This document shows positions 63,873-64,000 of a stretch of 64,000 bases of DNA, piece after piece (positions within the stretch are counted from its first letter, which is position 1; each line of letters starts with the position of its first letter). The notes under the pieces were generated by a model. It was not told the origin of the DNA. It saw only the letters and a program-made list of their open reading frames with translations, and did not search any database. The position numbers were made by a program, and so were the translations under genes. The DNA is from Lentisphaera profundi (lineage in GTDB: Bacteria; Verrucomicrobiota; Lentisphaeria; Lentisphaerales; Lentisphaeraceae). Location: assembly GCF_028728065.1 (NCBI RefSeq), contig NZ_CP117812.1, positions 1,984,001-2,048,000 on the forward strand, written 5' to 3'.

Positions 63873-64000
63873 ATGAATGAAGACCGTAAAAAAATATGGG
63901 CTCTGACTATATACATAGTTGGCATTTTCATCATCGGCAGTTTGATTTGTCCACTTTTATGGAACATAATCCATTCAAGCCCTCTTCAAAATATCGACTC
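63873..64000 (+). CDS. Membrane protein, N-terminal fragment cut by window edge
   Basis: 42 residues are visible: MNEDRKKIWALTIYIVGI followed by a hydrophobic stretch (FIIGSLICPLLWNII). It starts 4 nt after the lpxD stop. One membrane helix close to the N-terminus is clear. The pattern IGSLICPLLW recalls the start of CPBP/CAAX-type membrane proteases, but too little is visible to name it. Confidence 0.6.
   Translation, partial: MNEDRKKIWALTIYIVGIFIIGSLICPLLWNIIHSSPLQNID

Overview
The window reads as chromosomal DNA of a Gram-negative bacterium of the PVC group, most likely a Lentisphaera-like marine member of the Lentisphaerota. This is inferred from gene content, not a database match: a paired DUF1552 and DUF1592-type gene set, several pseudopilins with a C-terminal H-X9-DG signature, an octaheme cytochrome fused to HEAT/TPR-like repeats, MoxR/VWA operons with a giant TPR protein, and Skp/LpxD as evidence of an LPS outer membrane. 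The DNA is AT-rich with short intergenic gaps, except in one accessory island.

Left part (1-24311): two divergent operons face away from a hairpin-rich intergenic region at about 6.04-6.58 kb. Leftward run an ECF sigma factor, a protein that joins an anti-sigma-type zinc-binding head to a YfbK-like VWA domain, and a large secreted/membrane protein cut by the window edge. Rightward run a ~3350-residue exported TPR protein, a coiled-coil membrane protein, a MoxR AAA ATPase, a DUF58 protein and two VWA membrane proteins. Start/stop overlaps (ATGA, TAATG) show tight operons. Together they look like an envelope-associated MoxR/VWA chaperone-type machine with its own sigma factor.

Accessory island (about 24.3-30.2 kb): an AT-rich HEPN-like gene, a degenerate tRNA, a REP-type tyrosine transposase (RAYT), a GH18 protein of different composition, a ParDE toxin-antitoxin pair and a 2H phosphoesterase. 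They are separated by a same-orientation repeat family with the core AGAGGACAGGCCTTCT, several copies ending in terminator-like hairpins. A second repeat brackets parDE.

Middle (30.2-47.5 kb): a rhomboid protease, a diacylglycerol/undecaprenol kinase, an ACR3 arsenite carrier, cysDN, an M16C peptidase, and an nrdA-nrdB-ferredoxin operon headed by two NrdR boxes 31 bp apart. These are followed by the octaheme cytochrome lipoprotein, a small unknown protein and a nitronate monooxygenase-like enzyme.

Right part (47.5-64 kb): the leftward HAD-DUF1592-DUF1552 cluster; three pseudopilin paralogues, with a complete IS30-family element (inverted repeats, 3-bp target duplication) inserted in the leader of the second; a cN-I-type nucleotidase next to a fused nucleotidyltransferase-kinase (MurU-AmgK-like, probably peptidoglycan sugar recycling); an 865-residue DHH-type protein whose core motifs are split by a very large insertion; a small unknown protein, a STAS protein, Skp, LpxD, and the start of a membrane protein cut by the right edge. 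No rRNA, intact tRNA, CRISPR array or prophage structural gene was seen.
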